DNA from: Streptomyces noursei
GTDB lineage: Bacteria; Actinomycetota; Actinomycetes; Streptomycetales; Streptomycetaceae
Direction of reading: 5' to 3'
NCBI RefSeq assembly: GCF_016917755.1
Contig: NZ_CP070326.1
Coordinates: 9,300,001 to 9,364,000, forward strand
DNA: 64,000 bases
Part shown: piece by piece, positions 1-7,944 of the stretch
How positions within the stretch are numbered: the stretch's first letter is position 1
How the letters are laid out: each line of letters begins with the position of its first letter
The notes under the pieces: generated by a model
What the model was told of the DNA's origin: nothing
Seen by the model: only the letters and a program-made list of their open reading frames with translations
The model's database searches: none
Translations under genes and position numbers: made by a program

Positions 1-1256
1 GCGGCACCGGCCTTGGCCATCAGCGACGGGAAGAACTGGGCGATCACGAGGTTGGCGACCAGGTCGGCGGTGAGCATCACCGATGCCCCCGTGGAGCGCA
101 GCTGGGCCGGGAACGCCTCGCTCGCATAGACCCAGATCAGCGATCCGAAGCCGAAGTTGAAGGCGGCGGTGAACAGGAGGATCGCGGCGAAGCCCACCCA
201 GGTGGTGGCGCCGTGCAGTTTTCCCGCACTGAAGACGACGGTCAGCACCGCGAGCATCACCGCCATCGTGCCGATCCCGGTGAGCAGCACCACCCGGCGG
301 CCGAGGCGATCGATGATGAGGATGGCCAGCACGGCGGCGACCAGGGAGGCGAGTTCGACGAAGGACGGCAGCAGGAAATTCTGGCCGTTGCCGGTGAACC
401 CCATCTCTTCGAAGATCTGCGGGCTGTAGTACGTCACGGCGTTGATGCCGGTGATCTGGCAGAAGAATCCGAGGCCGACCACGAAGACCGCGGCGCGGGC
501 ATACGGCTTGCGCAGCAGCGAGCGCACCGAGCCGCCGCTCTCCTCGGTCAGTGCGGCGCGCACCGCGGCGACCTCGGCGTGCGGGTCGGCGTCCGGGTCG
601 GTCGCCGCCATGACCTCGACGGCCCGTTCGGTGCGCCCCTTGAGGACGTACCAGCGGGGGGTGTCCGGCAGGCGGAGCAGCGGGATCACGACGAGGGCCG
701 CGGGGATCGCGGAGAGGCCGAGCATCCAGCGCCAGTGACCGCCGCCGGACAGGCCCCAGTTGACGAAGTACGTGAGGACGATGCCCACGACGGTGGCCAC
801 CTGGTAGGCGGCGACGGAGGCACCGCGGATACGGGCCGGGGTCGATTCGGCGACATAGAGCGGCGCCGCCACGATCGAGATGCCGATGGCGACACCCAGC
901 AGGAAGCGGACCGCGTCGAGCACTTCGACGTTGGGGGCGACCGCGGACAGCGCGACGAAGACCGCGTACGAGCAGGCGACGATCAGCATCGCGGCCCTGC
1001 GACCCAGCGCGTCGGCGAGTTTGCCGCCGATCAGCGCGCCCAGGATCGATCCGAATACCAGGATGCTGTTGACCAGCCCCTTCTCGGTCTCGGTGAGGTC
1101 GAAGTCCTTGCTGAGGAAGACCAGGGCGCCGGAGATGCTGCCGGTGTCGTAGCCGTAGATGACGCCGACGACGGCGCCGGTGAGGGCGAACAGCCGGCCG
1201 GCGCGGCGTGGCATCGGCGGCGACGGGCGCGGTGCGGAGAGCGGGGCAGTGGACAT
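1..1256 (-). CDS. MFS sugar porter (3' end outside the window)
   Basis: Reading inward from the ATG at 1256-1254 gives 418 codons with no stop. The protein is a major facilitator of the sugar-porter type, expected to import a sugar or polyol with protons across the cytoplasmic membrane. A short basic N-terminus leads into the first membrane helix with the family signature GYDTGSISGAL. The loop between helices 2 and 3 has GGKLADALGRR, and the loop after helix 6 has LPDTPRWYVLKGR, the PESPRW-type motif. Full family members have about 460-480 residues, so the last one or two helices are missing here. It is transcribed away from the SIS/aldolase operon, and the shared upstream region holds a palindrome, so it probably imports the sugar that operon degrades. 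The substrate cannot be told from sequence. Confidence 0.9.
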   Translation of the reverse strand, partial: MSTAPLSAPRPSPPMPRRAGRLFALTGAVVGVIYGYDTGSISGALVFLSKDFDLTETEKGLVNSILVFGSILGALIGGKLADALGRRAAMLIVACSYAVFVALSAVAPNVEVLDAVRFLLGVAIGISIVAAPLYVAESTPARIRGASVAAYQVATVVGIVLTYFVNWGLSGGGHWRWMLGLSAIPAALVVIPLLRLPDTPRWYVLKGRTERAVEVMAATDPDADPHAEVAAVRAALTEESGGSVRSLLRKPYARAAVFVVGLGFFCQITGINAVTYYSPQIFEEMGFTGNGQNFLLPSFVELASLVAAVLAILIIDRLGRRVVLLTGIGTMAVMLAVLTVVFSAGKLHGATTWVGFAAILLFTAAFNFGFGSLIWVYASEAFPAQLRSTGASVMLTADLVANLVIAQFFPSLMAKAGA

Positions 1257-1559
1257 GGGGAGTCCTTTGTGCGACGGAGCGTCATTGCTGCGTAACGGCA
1301 TGGCGGGCACCTGGGCGCCGCGCCCTCAGCCATGACCGGACCCGTGCCGGGATGACTGATCTTGCGAATATCAGGCACCTTTCACACAGATGTCAACAGC
1401 CACTTACCCGTTTTTCGCTTCACTCCACGTCCACTTCACGCCATGCCACTCCCCCACCTGGCGCGGTACCGCCACGCACCCCGTCTACCGCGATCACCCG
1501 CACGAGGGATGGAACGCGTGCGCGAAGATGCGTAAAGTCGCCTCTAGCGAAGCAGAAAG

Positions 1560-1576
1560 TTGCAGCCTGGCTGCAA
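1560..1576. promoter_or_regulatory. Perfect palindrome, candidate operator between the transporter and SIS genes
   Basis: TTGCAGCC-T-GGCTGCAA is an 8-bp inverted repeat around one base. It lies 41 bp before the SIS start codon, inside the 361-bp gap (1257-1617) that separates the two divergent genes. The gap has no credible gene. The natural candidate ligand is the DeoR-type regulator of this locus, but that is inference from proximity only. Confidence 0.5.
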
Positions 1577-1617
1577 TCGATCAGCAACCATCGATCACGC
1601 ACCACGGGAGGGTGTCC

Positions 1618-2523
1618 ATGAGCGGGACGTCGTACATGGAGCAGGAGCTGCGCAGCCAGCCGGAGACCTGGCGGGAGGCCGCGCGGATCGGCGCCGCCGA
1701 CGGGCCGCTGCCCAAGGCCGGTCAACGCGTGGCCGTCGTCGGCTGCGGCACGTCGTGGTTCATGGCGCAGTCCTACGCGGCCCTGCGCGAGGGCGCGGGG
1801 CTGGGCGTGACGGACCCCTTCCCGGCCTCGGAGACATTCCTCGGCGACGGCCGCGGATATGACACGGTGCTGGCGATCACCCGCTCGGGGACGACGACCG
1901 AGGTGCTGCGGGTGCTGGAGGCGGTCAAGGGGCGGATCCCCACGGTGACGGTGCTCGGCGATACCGAGACCCCGGCGGTCGAGCTGTCCGACGAGACGGT
2001 CGCGCTGCCGTTCGCCGACGAGCGGTCGGTGGTGCAGACCCGCTTCGCGACCACGGCACTGACGCTGCTGCGCGCGCACCTGGGAGAGGACGTCGCCCGG
2101 GCGGTCGGCGACGCCGAGGAGGCACTGGCGACGCCGATCGAGCAGGAGTGGGTGGACGCCGAACAGTTCGCGTTCCTCGGCAGCGGCTGGACGTACGGCC
2201 TGGCCAATGAGGCGGCGCTCAAGATGCGGGAGGCGTCGCAGAGTTGGACGGAGTCCTACCCCGCGATGGAGTACCGCCACGGCCCGATCTCGATAGCCGC
2301 TCCCGGCCGGGTGACCTGGCTCTTCGGCCGGGCACCGGAGGGACTGGAGGCGGAGGTGACCCGGACCGGAGCGCGCTTCGTCTGCCATGCCCGGGATCCG
2401 CTGGCCGACCTGGTGCTGGTGCAGCGCGTCGCCCTGGAGCGGGCCCGCGCCCGGGGCCTGGACCCGGACAACCCCCGCAGCCTGACCCGCTCGGTGATGC
2501 TCCAGGAACCCGCCACGTCCTAG
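1618..2523 (+). CDS. SIS-domain sugar isomerase/deaminase-like protein
   Basis: 301 residues with two SIS domains like the isomerase half of GlmS and like AgaS. The first domain holds VVGCGTSWFMAQ (about residues 40-51) and the phosphosugar loop ITRSGTTTE (87-95). The second has FLGSGWTYGLANEAALK and MEYRHGP. There is no glutamine amidotransferase domain, so it cannot make glucosamine-6-phosphate from glutamine. An aldose-ketose isomerase or aminosugar-phosphate deaminase role in the cytoplasm is more likely. I chose the ATG at 1618 because GGGAGG lies just upstream; a longer in-frame start at 1390 has no ribosome site and would cover the operator. It is followed by a tagatose-type aldolase, which supports a catabolic sequence from phosphosugar to triose phosphates. 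The exact substrate is unknown. Confidence 0.85.
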   Translation: MSGTSYMEQELRSQPETWREAARIGAADGPLPKAGQRVAVVGCGTSWFMAQSYAALREGAGLGVTDPFPASETFLGDGRGYDTVLAITRSGTTTEVLRVLEAVKGRIPTVTVLGDTETPAVELSDETVALPFADERSVVQTRFATTALTLLRAHLGEDVARAVGDAEEALATPIEQEWVDAEQFAFLGSGWTYGLANEAALKMREASQSWTESYPAMEYRHGPISIAAPGRVTWLFGRAPEGLEAEVTRTGARFVCHARDPLADLVLVQRVALERARARGLDPDNPRSLTRSVMLQEPATS

Positions 2524-2653
2524 CCACGGACCCCGGCGCCGCGGGCCCGCGCCCCTCCCCCATCCCGCCGTTCACCATGCACCGATCACCGTTCACCCAT
2601 CGCTCTTCACCGGTCGCCGTCAACTCACCCCTTCCGCAAGGGAGTCAGGACAC

Positions 2654-3535
2654 ATGCCCCTCGTCCCCACCGCGTCGATCGTCGATGCCGCGCGCGAAGC
2701 GCGGGTCGGCGCCGCGGCCTTCAACGTCATCCATCTGGAAACCGCCGAGGCGCTGGTCGCCGCCGCCGAGCGCACCGGCATCCCACTGATCCTGCAGATC
2801 AGCGAGAACTGCATCCGCTATCACGGCAGCCTGCTCCCCCTCACCAGGGCCACGCTCGCCCTCGCCGAGGGATCCACGGCCCGGATCGCGGTCCACCTCG
2901 ACCACATCACCGACGCGGAGCTGGTCCACCAGGGCATCGGCGCCGGGGTGGGCTCGGTCATGGTGGACGCCTCCGCCCTCCCCTACGAGCAGAACGTCGC
3001 CACCACGGCCGCGCTCACCGCCTGGTGCCATGAGCGCGGCGCCTACGTCGAGGCGGAACTCGGCGAGGTCGGCGGGAAGGACGGCGTCCATGCGCCGGGA
3101 GCCCGTACGGATCCCGCGGAAGCCCTGGCCTTCGTCCGGGCCACGAGAGTGGACGCCCTCGCCGTCGCCGTCGGTTCCTCCCACGCGATGCGCGAGCGCA
3201 CCGCCGAGTTGGACAAGGAGCTGATCGCGGCGCTGCGCACGACGCTGCCGGTGCCGCTGGTCCTGCACGGCTCCTCCGGGGTGCCGGACGACGAGCTCCG
3301 TCGGGCCATCGCCGCGGGCATGACGAAGATCAACATCTCCACCCATCTGGTTTCCGTCTTCACCGGCTCGATACGGCGGACGCTGGATGCAGACCCGGGG
3401 CTGGTCGACTCCCGGAAGTACCTCAAGCCGGCCCGGGAAGCGGTGGCCCAGGAAGCCGCCCGACTGCTGGAGGTCCTGAACACCCCGGTGACCGTCCCCG
3501 CCCTACGGACCGCGGAGGCGACGGTGCGGAGCTGA
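2654..3535 (+). CDS. Class II (zinc) fructose/tagatose-bisphosphate aldolase family protein
   Basis: 293 residues, the usual length for the KbaY/GatY/FbaA family. The zinc and catalytic motifs are visible: HLDH at 81-84, the acidic EAELGEVGG near 133, GSSH with a histidine at 177, and LHGSSG at 204-209. These ligate Zn and hold the bound dihydroxyacetone phosphate. The enzyme should split a ketose bisphosphate, or a related phosphosugar, into dihydroxyacetone phosphate and an aldehyde. It follows the SIS gene by 130 bp in the same direction and is probably co-transcribed. That pairing favours a galactitol- or aminosugar-type catabolic aldolase over the glycolytic enzyme. GGGAG precedes the start by about ten bases. 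Confidence 0.85.
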   Translation: MPLVPTASIVDAAREARVGAAAFNVIHLETAEALVAAAERTGIPLILQISENCIRYHGSLLPLTRATLALAEGSTARIAVHLDHITDAELVHQGIGAGVGSVMVDASALPYEQNVATTAALTAWCHERGAYVEAELGEVGGKDGVHAPGARTDPAEALAFVRATRVDALAVAVGSSHAMRERTAELDKELIAALRTTLPVPLVLHGSSGVPDDELRRAIAAGMTKINISTHLVSVFTGSIRRTLDADPGLVDSRKYLKPAREAVAQEAARLLEVLNTPVTVPALRTAEATVRS

Positions 3536-3797
3536 GCCCCCGGCCCTCGGCCGGCCGGGCGCCCCACCGCTCGGCGGCCTTGGCCGGACGCCCCGACTGG
3601 CCAGCGGGCCGGTCCCGGCTCCGGGCCCGCACGGCGCATGAGGGGAGCGCGCAGAGACCAGGAAGTGGAGGTGAGCGGGTGGGCGGAAATGTGCGGGTGG
3701 ACCTGAGCGGAGGGAGGTGAGCGAGCACGGCTGGAGGTGGGCGAGTGGGCCCGGGCCGGGGAGCACTGCCTGCGGGAAAACGAATTAGGCTCGCGCC

Positions 3798-4601
3798 ATG
3801 AAGCGCCATGAACGAATGAACGCACTGCTCGAGCTGCTCGGGGATCGGGGCCGGGTGGATGTCGAGGAGGCGGCGGCCGAGCTGGAGGTCTCGGCCGCCA
3901 CGATGCGGCGCGACATGGATGCCCTCGCCGAGCAGCAGTTGCTGGTCCGCACCCGGGGTGGGGCGGTGCTGAGCTCGGTGGCCTACGACCTTCCCATCCG
4001 GTACAAGCAGGGACACCGTTCGACGGAGAAGGAGGCGGTGGCGAAGGCGGCCGCGCGGCTGGTGGAGCGCGGGGACGTGGTCGGGCTGAGCGGCGGGACG
4101 ACGACCACGGCGATCGCGCGGGTGCTCGCCACCCGGACGGACTTCGCCGAGACGGGTCCGCAACCGGACCTCACCATCGTCACCAACTCGCTGAACATCG
4201 CCAATGAGCTGGCCGTCCGGCCGCAGATCAAGATCGTGCTCACGGGCGGCGTGGCGCACTCCCGTTCCTATGAACTGGTGGGGCCGTTCAGCGAGTTGGT
4301 GCTCCAGCAGATCTCCATCGACATTGCGTTCATCGGGGCCAACGGCGTGGATCCGGTGATGGGGGCCACCGTGCACGACGAAGCGGAAGCCCGGATCAAC
4401 CGGCTCATGGCCGAGCGCGCCCGGCGGGCCGTGGTCGTCGCGGACTCGTCGAAGATCGGTGAGCGGTGCTTCGCCAGGGTCGGTGACGCGGATGTCTTCG
4501 ACACCCTCATCACCGACGCTGCGGTGGCGGAGGAGACCCGCAGGGAGTTCGCGGAGCGCGGGCTGAAGGTGGTGGCGGCCCGCCCGTCCGCGAGCGACTG
4601 A
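3798..4601 (+). CDS. DeoR/GlpR-family transcriptional regulator
   Basis: 267 residues. The N-terminal DeoR helix-turn-helix spans about residues 5-60 (RVDVEEAAAELEVSAATMRRD, then RTRGGAV). It is followed by the DeoR sensor domain, a ribose-5-phosphate-isomerase-like fold with LSGGTTTTAIA, IVLTGG and FIGANGVD, which normally binds a phosphosugar inducer. It probably represses the transporter/SIS/aldolase genes until a sugar phosphate accumulates. It has its own promoter region: 262 bp of G-rich sequence lie between it and the aldolase, with repeated gtgagcg-like motifs and no gene. Confidence 0.9.
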   Translation: MKRHERMNALLELLGDRGRVDVEEAAAELEVSAATMRRDMDALAEQQLLVRTRGGAVLSSVAYDLPIRYKQGHRSTEKEAVAKAAARLVERGDVVGLSGGTTTTAIARVLATRTDFAETGPQPDLTIVTNSLNIANELAVRPQIKIVLTGGVAHSRSYELVGPFSELVLQQISIDIAFIGANGVDPVMGATVHDEAEARINRLMAERARRAVVVADSSKIGERCFARVGDADVFDTLITDAAVAEETRREFAERGLKVVAARPSASD

Positions 4602-4636
4602 CCGCGGCGTGCCGGCAGCCGTCGGGCGCCGGCGCG

Positions 4637-4688
4637 TCACCGGACCGGGTCACCGGACCGGGTCACCGGACCGGGTCACCGGACCGGG
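4637..4688. repeat. 13-bp tandem repeat, four perfect copies
   Basis: The unit TCACCGGACCGGG occurs four times head to tail. It then decays through imperfect copies (tcaccaggc, tcaccagacc) to about 4815, running into the last codons of the neighbouring SDR gene. The array fills the 198-bp gap between two convergent genes and may form a folded GC-rich structure. No other role is visible. Confidence 0.85.
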
Positions 4689-4799
4689 TCACCATCACCA
4701 GGTCGCGTCATCAGGCCGGGGCACCAGGCCCGGTCACCAGGTCGCGCCGTCGGACCTGTGCCACCACGTCGCTTCACCAGACCGCCGCACCAGGCCGCT

Positions 4800-5579
4800 T
4801 CACCAGGCCGTGTCGCCGCGGAGGATGGCGTCGGCGCCGCCGTCGGCGAAGAGGATCTGGCCGGTGACGTGGGTGTTGTCCGGGGAGGCGAGCCAGGCCA
4901 GGAGGGGGGCGATCTGCTCGGGGCGGGCGTGGCCGTGCAGCGGCATCGGCACGCTGGCGTCCACGACCTCGCGCATCGCCGCGTCACCGAGCATCGGTGC
5001 GGTCATCGGCGTGACGACCGTGCCGGGAGCGACGGCGTTGAGCGGGATGCCGGCGCCCGCCCAGTCGTCGGTGATGGCGGTGCGGCGCAGCCAGCGGGCG
5101 ATGGCGTGCTTGGAGGAGCCGTAGACGGTGTGGCCCTCGCCCCGGTCGATGGCGGCCTGGGCGGCGGCGACGGCTGCGTCCTCGTCACCGGCCAGCGCGG
5201 CGTCGACGATGGCCGGGTCCGGCGGGTGGACGGCGGCGACGGAGGAGACGAGGACGGCGCGGGGATCGCTGCCCGCGGCGAGCAGAGGTCGCAGTCCCTC
5301 AAGGGTGGCGACCACGCCGAAATAGTTGACCTGGAGGGTGAGGGGGCGGAAGTGGGCGAGTCCGGCACAGGCGATCACGGCGTCCAGCCGTCCGCCGGTC
5401 AACTCGTCGGCACGCTCGGCCAGTTCGGTGCGGCCGGCGGGGGTGGCGAGATCGGCCGTGATCTCGGTGCCCTGGAGATCGGCGCCGAGCACGGCGTGGC
5501 CGCCGCCGCGGAGCCGGGCCGCGGTGGCCCGGCCTATGCCGGAGGCGGCGCCGGTGACGAGGTAGGTGCGGCGGGGCAT
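4800..5579 (-). CDS. Short-chain dehydrogenase/reductase, 3-alpha-hydroxysteroid-dehydrogenase-like
   Basis: 259 residues, Rossmann fold. TGAASGIG at 9-16 binds the nicotinamide cofactor, D34 (GADLQG) suggests NAD(H) preference, VSSVAAV carries the catalytic serine, and YGSSK gives the Tyr and Lys of the active site. The insert between the serine strand and the tyrosine, with its long acidic helix, is typical of the HsdA/coniferyl-alcohol-dehydrogenase branch. The C-terminus ends in the common FADGG segment. It is divergent from a TetR regulator across a repeat-rich region, so control by that regulator is likely. The substrate is unknown. Confidence 0.85.
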   Translation of the reverse strand: MPRRTYLVTGAASGIGRATAARLRGGGHAVLGADLQGTEITADLATPAGRTELAERADELTGGRLDAVIACAGLAHFRPLTLQVNYFGVVATLEGLRPLLAAGSDPRAVLVSSVAAVHPPDPAIVDAALAGDEDAAVAAAQAAIDRGEGHTVYGSSKHAIARWLRRTAITDDWAGAGIPLNAVAPGTVVTPMTAPMLGDAAMREVVDASVPMPLHGHARPEQIAPLLAWLASPDNTHVTGQILFADGGADAILRGDTAW

Positions 5580-5638
5580 GGGCGGCTCCTTCGGTCCCTC
5601 ATGCGTGGACCGTCAAGAGCGGTCCGTCGTGTGCGGAC

Positions 5639-5750
5639 GTTCACCTTCGGGCTCCCACCTTCGGGCAATCGCCTTCGGGCCATCACCCTCGGACGTTGGC
5701 CGTCGGGCTCTCGCCGTCGGACCCTGGCGTTCGGGCTCGCGGCGGTGGAC
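5639..5750. repeat. Degenerate short tandem repeat around the motif tTCGGGC
   Basis: About eight imperfect units of 13-16 bp, each built on CTTCGGGC, CGTCGGGC or CTCGGAC, follow one another upstream of the SDR start. They occupy much of the 406-bp gap 5580-5985. The open frames across them are by-products of the repeat and I do not regard them as genes. Confidence 0.6.
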
Positions 5751-5886
5751 TCGCGTCTTCGAGCCCGCTCCCTCGGGGGTGTGGCGTCGGACTCGTGCGG
5801 GTGGGCGGGCCATCGTGCGGGGGGCGGTGCGGACGGGACGGGCGGAGTGCGGCAGGTGGAGCGGGAGCGGGGCCAACATAGCTTTT

Positions 5887-5921
5887 TTGACATGACGTGC
5901 CAAGGAGCTTGTTCGTGACAA
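5887..5921. promoter_or_regulatory. Two adjacent inverted repeats, candidate TetR operator and promoter
   Basis: TTGACATGACGTGCCAA (5887-5903) is an interrupted palindrome, TTGrCA-N5-TGyCAA, whose left arm also reads as a TTGACA -35 box. Six bases on lies TTGT-TCGTG-ACAA (5909-5921). Both arms share TTGkCACG when read on the minus strand. The pair lies 65 bp before the TetR start and is the best candidate for autoregulation and control of the divergent SDR. Confidence 0.5.
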
Positions 5922-5985
5922 TATGTGGAGCCGGGCAGCGGGCCGGAGCAAGTGGCCACGGGGAGCGGGCAGGACGGAGGGGCGG

Positions 5986-6606
5986 ATGACGACAGTGCGG
6001 GGCAGACCCTCGTTGACGGAGCGGCGGCGGCAGGAGACCCGCATGGAGATCGCTGAGACCGCGGCCGCCCTCTTCTCCGAGCGCGGGTACGAGGCGACGA
6101 CCGTCGAGGACATCGCGTCGGCGGCGGGCATTTCACTGCGCACCTTCTACCGCTACTGCGCGGCCAAGGAGGACGCACTCACACCGGTGCTGACCTCCAG
6201 CGTGGGGGTGCTCGTCGAGCAGCTCGCCGGCCGGCCCGTGGACGAGCCGCTGACCAGCGCGGTACGGGCCGCGTTCGACGCCCCGGCGTCGGCGCAGCGG
6301 CTGGCCGACCCGGACAAGGCCCGGCGGCTGATCCGCGTCATGGGCAGCGTGCCGGCGATCCGGACGCGATGGCTGGCCGCGGGGCGCGACATGCAGGACC
6401 AGCTGGTCCCGGTGCTCGCGGCGCGCACCGGGGCCACCGAGCACAGCATGGAAGTCCGGCTGCTGGCCTGCGCGTTGATCGATGCGCTCTCGGTCGCCAT
6501 GGAGCACTGGGCATGGCGGGACGAGCCCGCCGATGTGGCAGAACTCACACGACGGGCCCTGGCCTATCTACGGGTGGACGAGCTCCAGGCAGCGGCCAGG
6601 GGCTGA
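5986..6606 (+). CDS. TetR/AcrR-family regulator
   Basis: 206 residues. The DNA-binding domain is at the N-terminus: RRQETRMEIAETAAALFSER, then the helix-turn-helix TTVEDIASAAGISLRTFYRY with TetR spacing. The C-terminal half is all-helical and specific to its own ligand. I take the ATG at 5986 because GGAGGGG precedes it; an in-frame ATG at 5923 would start inside the inverted repeats and has no ribosome site. It lies divergent to the SDR gene and probably controls it. Confidence 0.9.
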   Translation: MTTVRGRPSLTERRRQETRMEIAETAAALFSERGYEATTVEDIASAAGISLRTFYRYCAAKEDALTPVLTSSVGVLVEQLAGRPVDEPLTSAVRAAFDAPASAQRLADPDKARRLIRVMGSVPAIRTRWLAAGRDMQDQLVPVLAARTGATEHSMEVRLLACALIDALSVAMEHWAWRDEPADVAELTRRALAYLRVDELQAAARG

Positions 6607-6782
6607 AATCCAGGGGGCGGGTGTGGAGAATGGGGCGGGGCCGAGGAAGGCCCGCAAGCAACGACAGCCGCGCGGCGAGCGTCGCGAAGAAGACCGCGGG
6701 CGCGCTGGGCGGGGCGATCGACCGGTCGCCGGACGAGGACCGGTCGACGGACCGCCACCGCGCCGTGAACGGGGGAAAGCAG

Positions 6783-7091
6783 ATGCGGAAGATCATGTCG
6801 ATAGCAGTGGCGGGTGCGGTGGCGGGCGCCTCGTTGACACTGGCCACGGCGACACAGGCGGCGGCCGACCAGGTGCCGCGGTGCGTGAAGGTGCGCAAGT
6901 TCTTCAGCCAGGGCGGGCAGCGGTACGTCCGGTTGACGAACCTGTGCGCCCAGCGGCCGGCCTGCTACACCATCGTCGTCCCGCACCAGGCGGATCCGCA
7001 GGGCCGGCTCCCCAAGGGCGTGACGAAGGACGTGCAGTACGGCACGACCGCCGGGCCGCGGGCCCTGTACGTCAAGAACGTGGCCTGCTGA
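6783..7091 (+). CDS. Small secreted four-cysteine protein, function unknown
   Basis: 102 residues. A clear signal peptide (MRKIMSIAVAGAVAGASLTL...) probably ends after ATQAAA. The mature part of about 78 residues has four cysteines (PRC, NLC, PAC and the C-terminal VAC), consistent with two disulfides outside the cell. Motifs include YVRLTNLCAQ, CYTIVVPHQADPQG and a terminal ALYVKNVAC. I have seen similar small secreted proteins in streptomycetes, but no function is established. GGGGGAAA before the ATG is the ribosome site. It may be read through from the TetR gene 176 bp upstream, but the gap is long enough for its own promoter. Confidence 0.8.
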   Translation: MRKIMSIAVAGAVAGASLTLATATQAAADQVPRCVKVRKFFSQGGQRYVRLTNLCAQRPACYTIVVPHQADPQGRLPKGVTKDVQYGTTAGPRALYVKNVAC

Positions 7092-7149
7092 CGGGCGGCG
7101 CTCGCGGATCCACGGGGCGTGCGGCAGGCGTCGGGCGTCCCGTCCGGCG

Positions 7150-7908
7150 TCAGGACGGGAGTGCGATGCCGTCCAGCACCATGGCCAGGTATTGGCGGGC
7201 GATCTCCTCGGGGCTGTGCCGGCCCTCCGGTCGGTACCAGCTCGCGGCGACCCAGACCGTGTCGCGGAGGAAGCGGTAGGCCAGCCGGAGGTCGAGGTCG
7301 GCGCGGAAGACGCCCTCGGCCACGCCGCGCTCCAGCGTGCCGAGCCAGGCCCGCTCGAACTTCCGCCGGGATTCGGTGAGATAGCCGAAGCGCGGCTGGG
7401 TGGCGAGGTACCGGGCCTCCTTCTGGTAGATCGCGACCGCGGCACGGTGCCGGTCGATCTCCCGGAAGGACTCGGTGACCAGCGCCTCGATGGTCTCCCG
7501 CGGCCCCAGGCCCGCCTCCAGCACCGCGTCGTAACCCGCCCACAGCTCGTCCAGGAACGCCGCGAGGATCTCGTCGACCATCGATTCCTTGGAATCGAAG
7601 TGGTAGTAGAGGCTGCCCGCCAGCATCCCGGCCGCGTCCGCGATCTGCCGGACCGTGGTCGCGTTGTAGCCCTGCGCGGCGAACACCTCCGCCGCGGTGT
7701 CCAGGAGTTCGCGCCGGCGGTCCGGTGAGGCGGGCGCGGGGGTCGGCTCCGCCTTCCCCTCGCCCTTGGGGCTCGTCGCGCGCCCCGCGCTGCGTGCGCC
7801 CTGTGCGCTCTTCGCACCCTTGGTGATCGCAGGGCCCTTGGTGTCTTTGGCGTTCTTGGCGGTTGGCACGTGGACATTGTCGCGTGCCGGCGGGGTGATC
7901 CGACCCAT
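7150..7908 (-). CDS. TetR-family regulator with a long basic N-terminal tail
   Basis: 252 residues from the ATG at 7908. The first 60 residues are unusual: Lys/Ala/Gly-rich and disordered-looking (TAKNAKDTKGPAITKGAKSA), preceding a standard TetR domain with TTVRQIADAAGMLAGSLYYH. The C-terminal half (YRFLRDTVWVAASWY) resembles the KstR2 branch, whose members bind acyl-CoA-type ligands; that likeness is from memory. A longer open frame continues far upstream across the FUSC gene but is an antisense artefact. The start is only three bases from a perfect palindrome shared with the divergent exporter gene, which indicates autoregulation and control of the exporter. Confidence 0.85.
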   Translation of the reverse strand: MGRITPPARDNVHVPTAKNAKDTKGPAITKGAKSAQGARSAGRATSPKGEGKAEPTPAPASPDRRRELLDTAAEVFAAQGYNATTVRQIADAAGMLAGSLYYHFDSKESMVDEILAAFLDELWAGYDAVLEAGLGPRETIEALVTESFREIDRHRAAVAIYQKEARYLATQPRFGYLTESRRKFERAWLGTLERGVAEGVFRADLDLRLAYRFLRDTVWVAASWYRPEGRHSPEEIARQYLAMVLDGIALPS

Positions 7909-7910
7909 AA

Positions 7911-7926
7911 GTTTTACGAGTAAAAC
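7911..7926. promoter_or_regulatory. Perfect 16-bp palindrome, candidate TetR operator
   Basis: GTTTTAC-GA-GTAAAAC lies in the 36-bp space between the divergent TetR and FUSC start codons. It is AT-rich in a very GC-rich background and perfectly symmetric, as expected for a TetR dimer site covering both promoters. Confidence 0.7.
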
Positions 7927-7944
7927 ACCTGCTAATGTTTTTGC

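Noticed and set aside
213..1295. A 360-residue plus-strand open frame at the left edge
   Set aside because: It is antisense to a clear sugar transporter and has the Asp/Gly/Glu/Arg bias of shadow frames.
1390..1617. Longer N-terminus for the SIS protein
   Set aside because: No ribosome site, no similarity to the family, and it would cover the palindrome and promoter.
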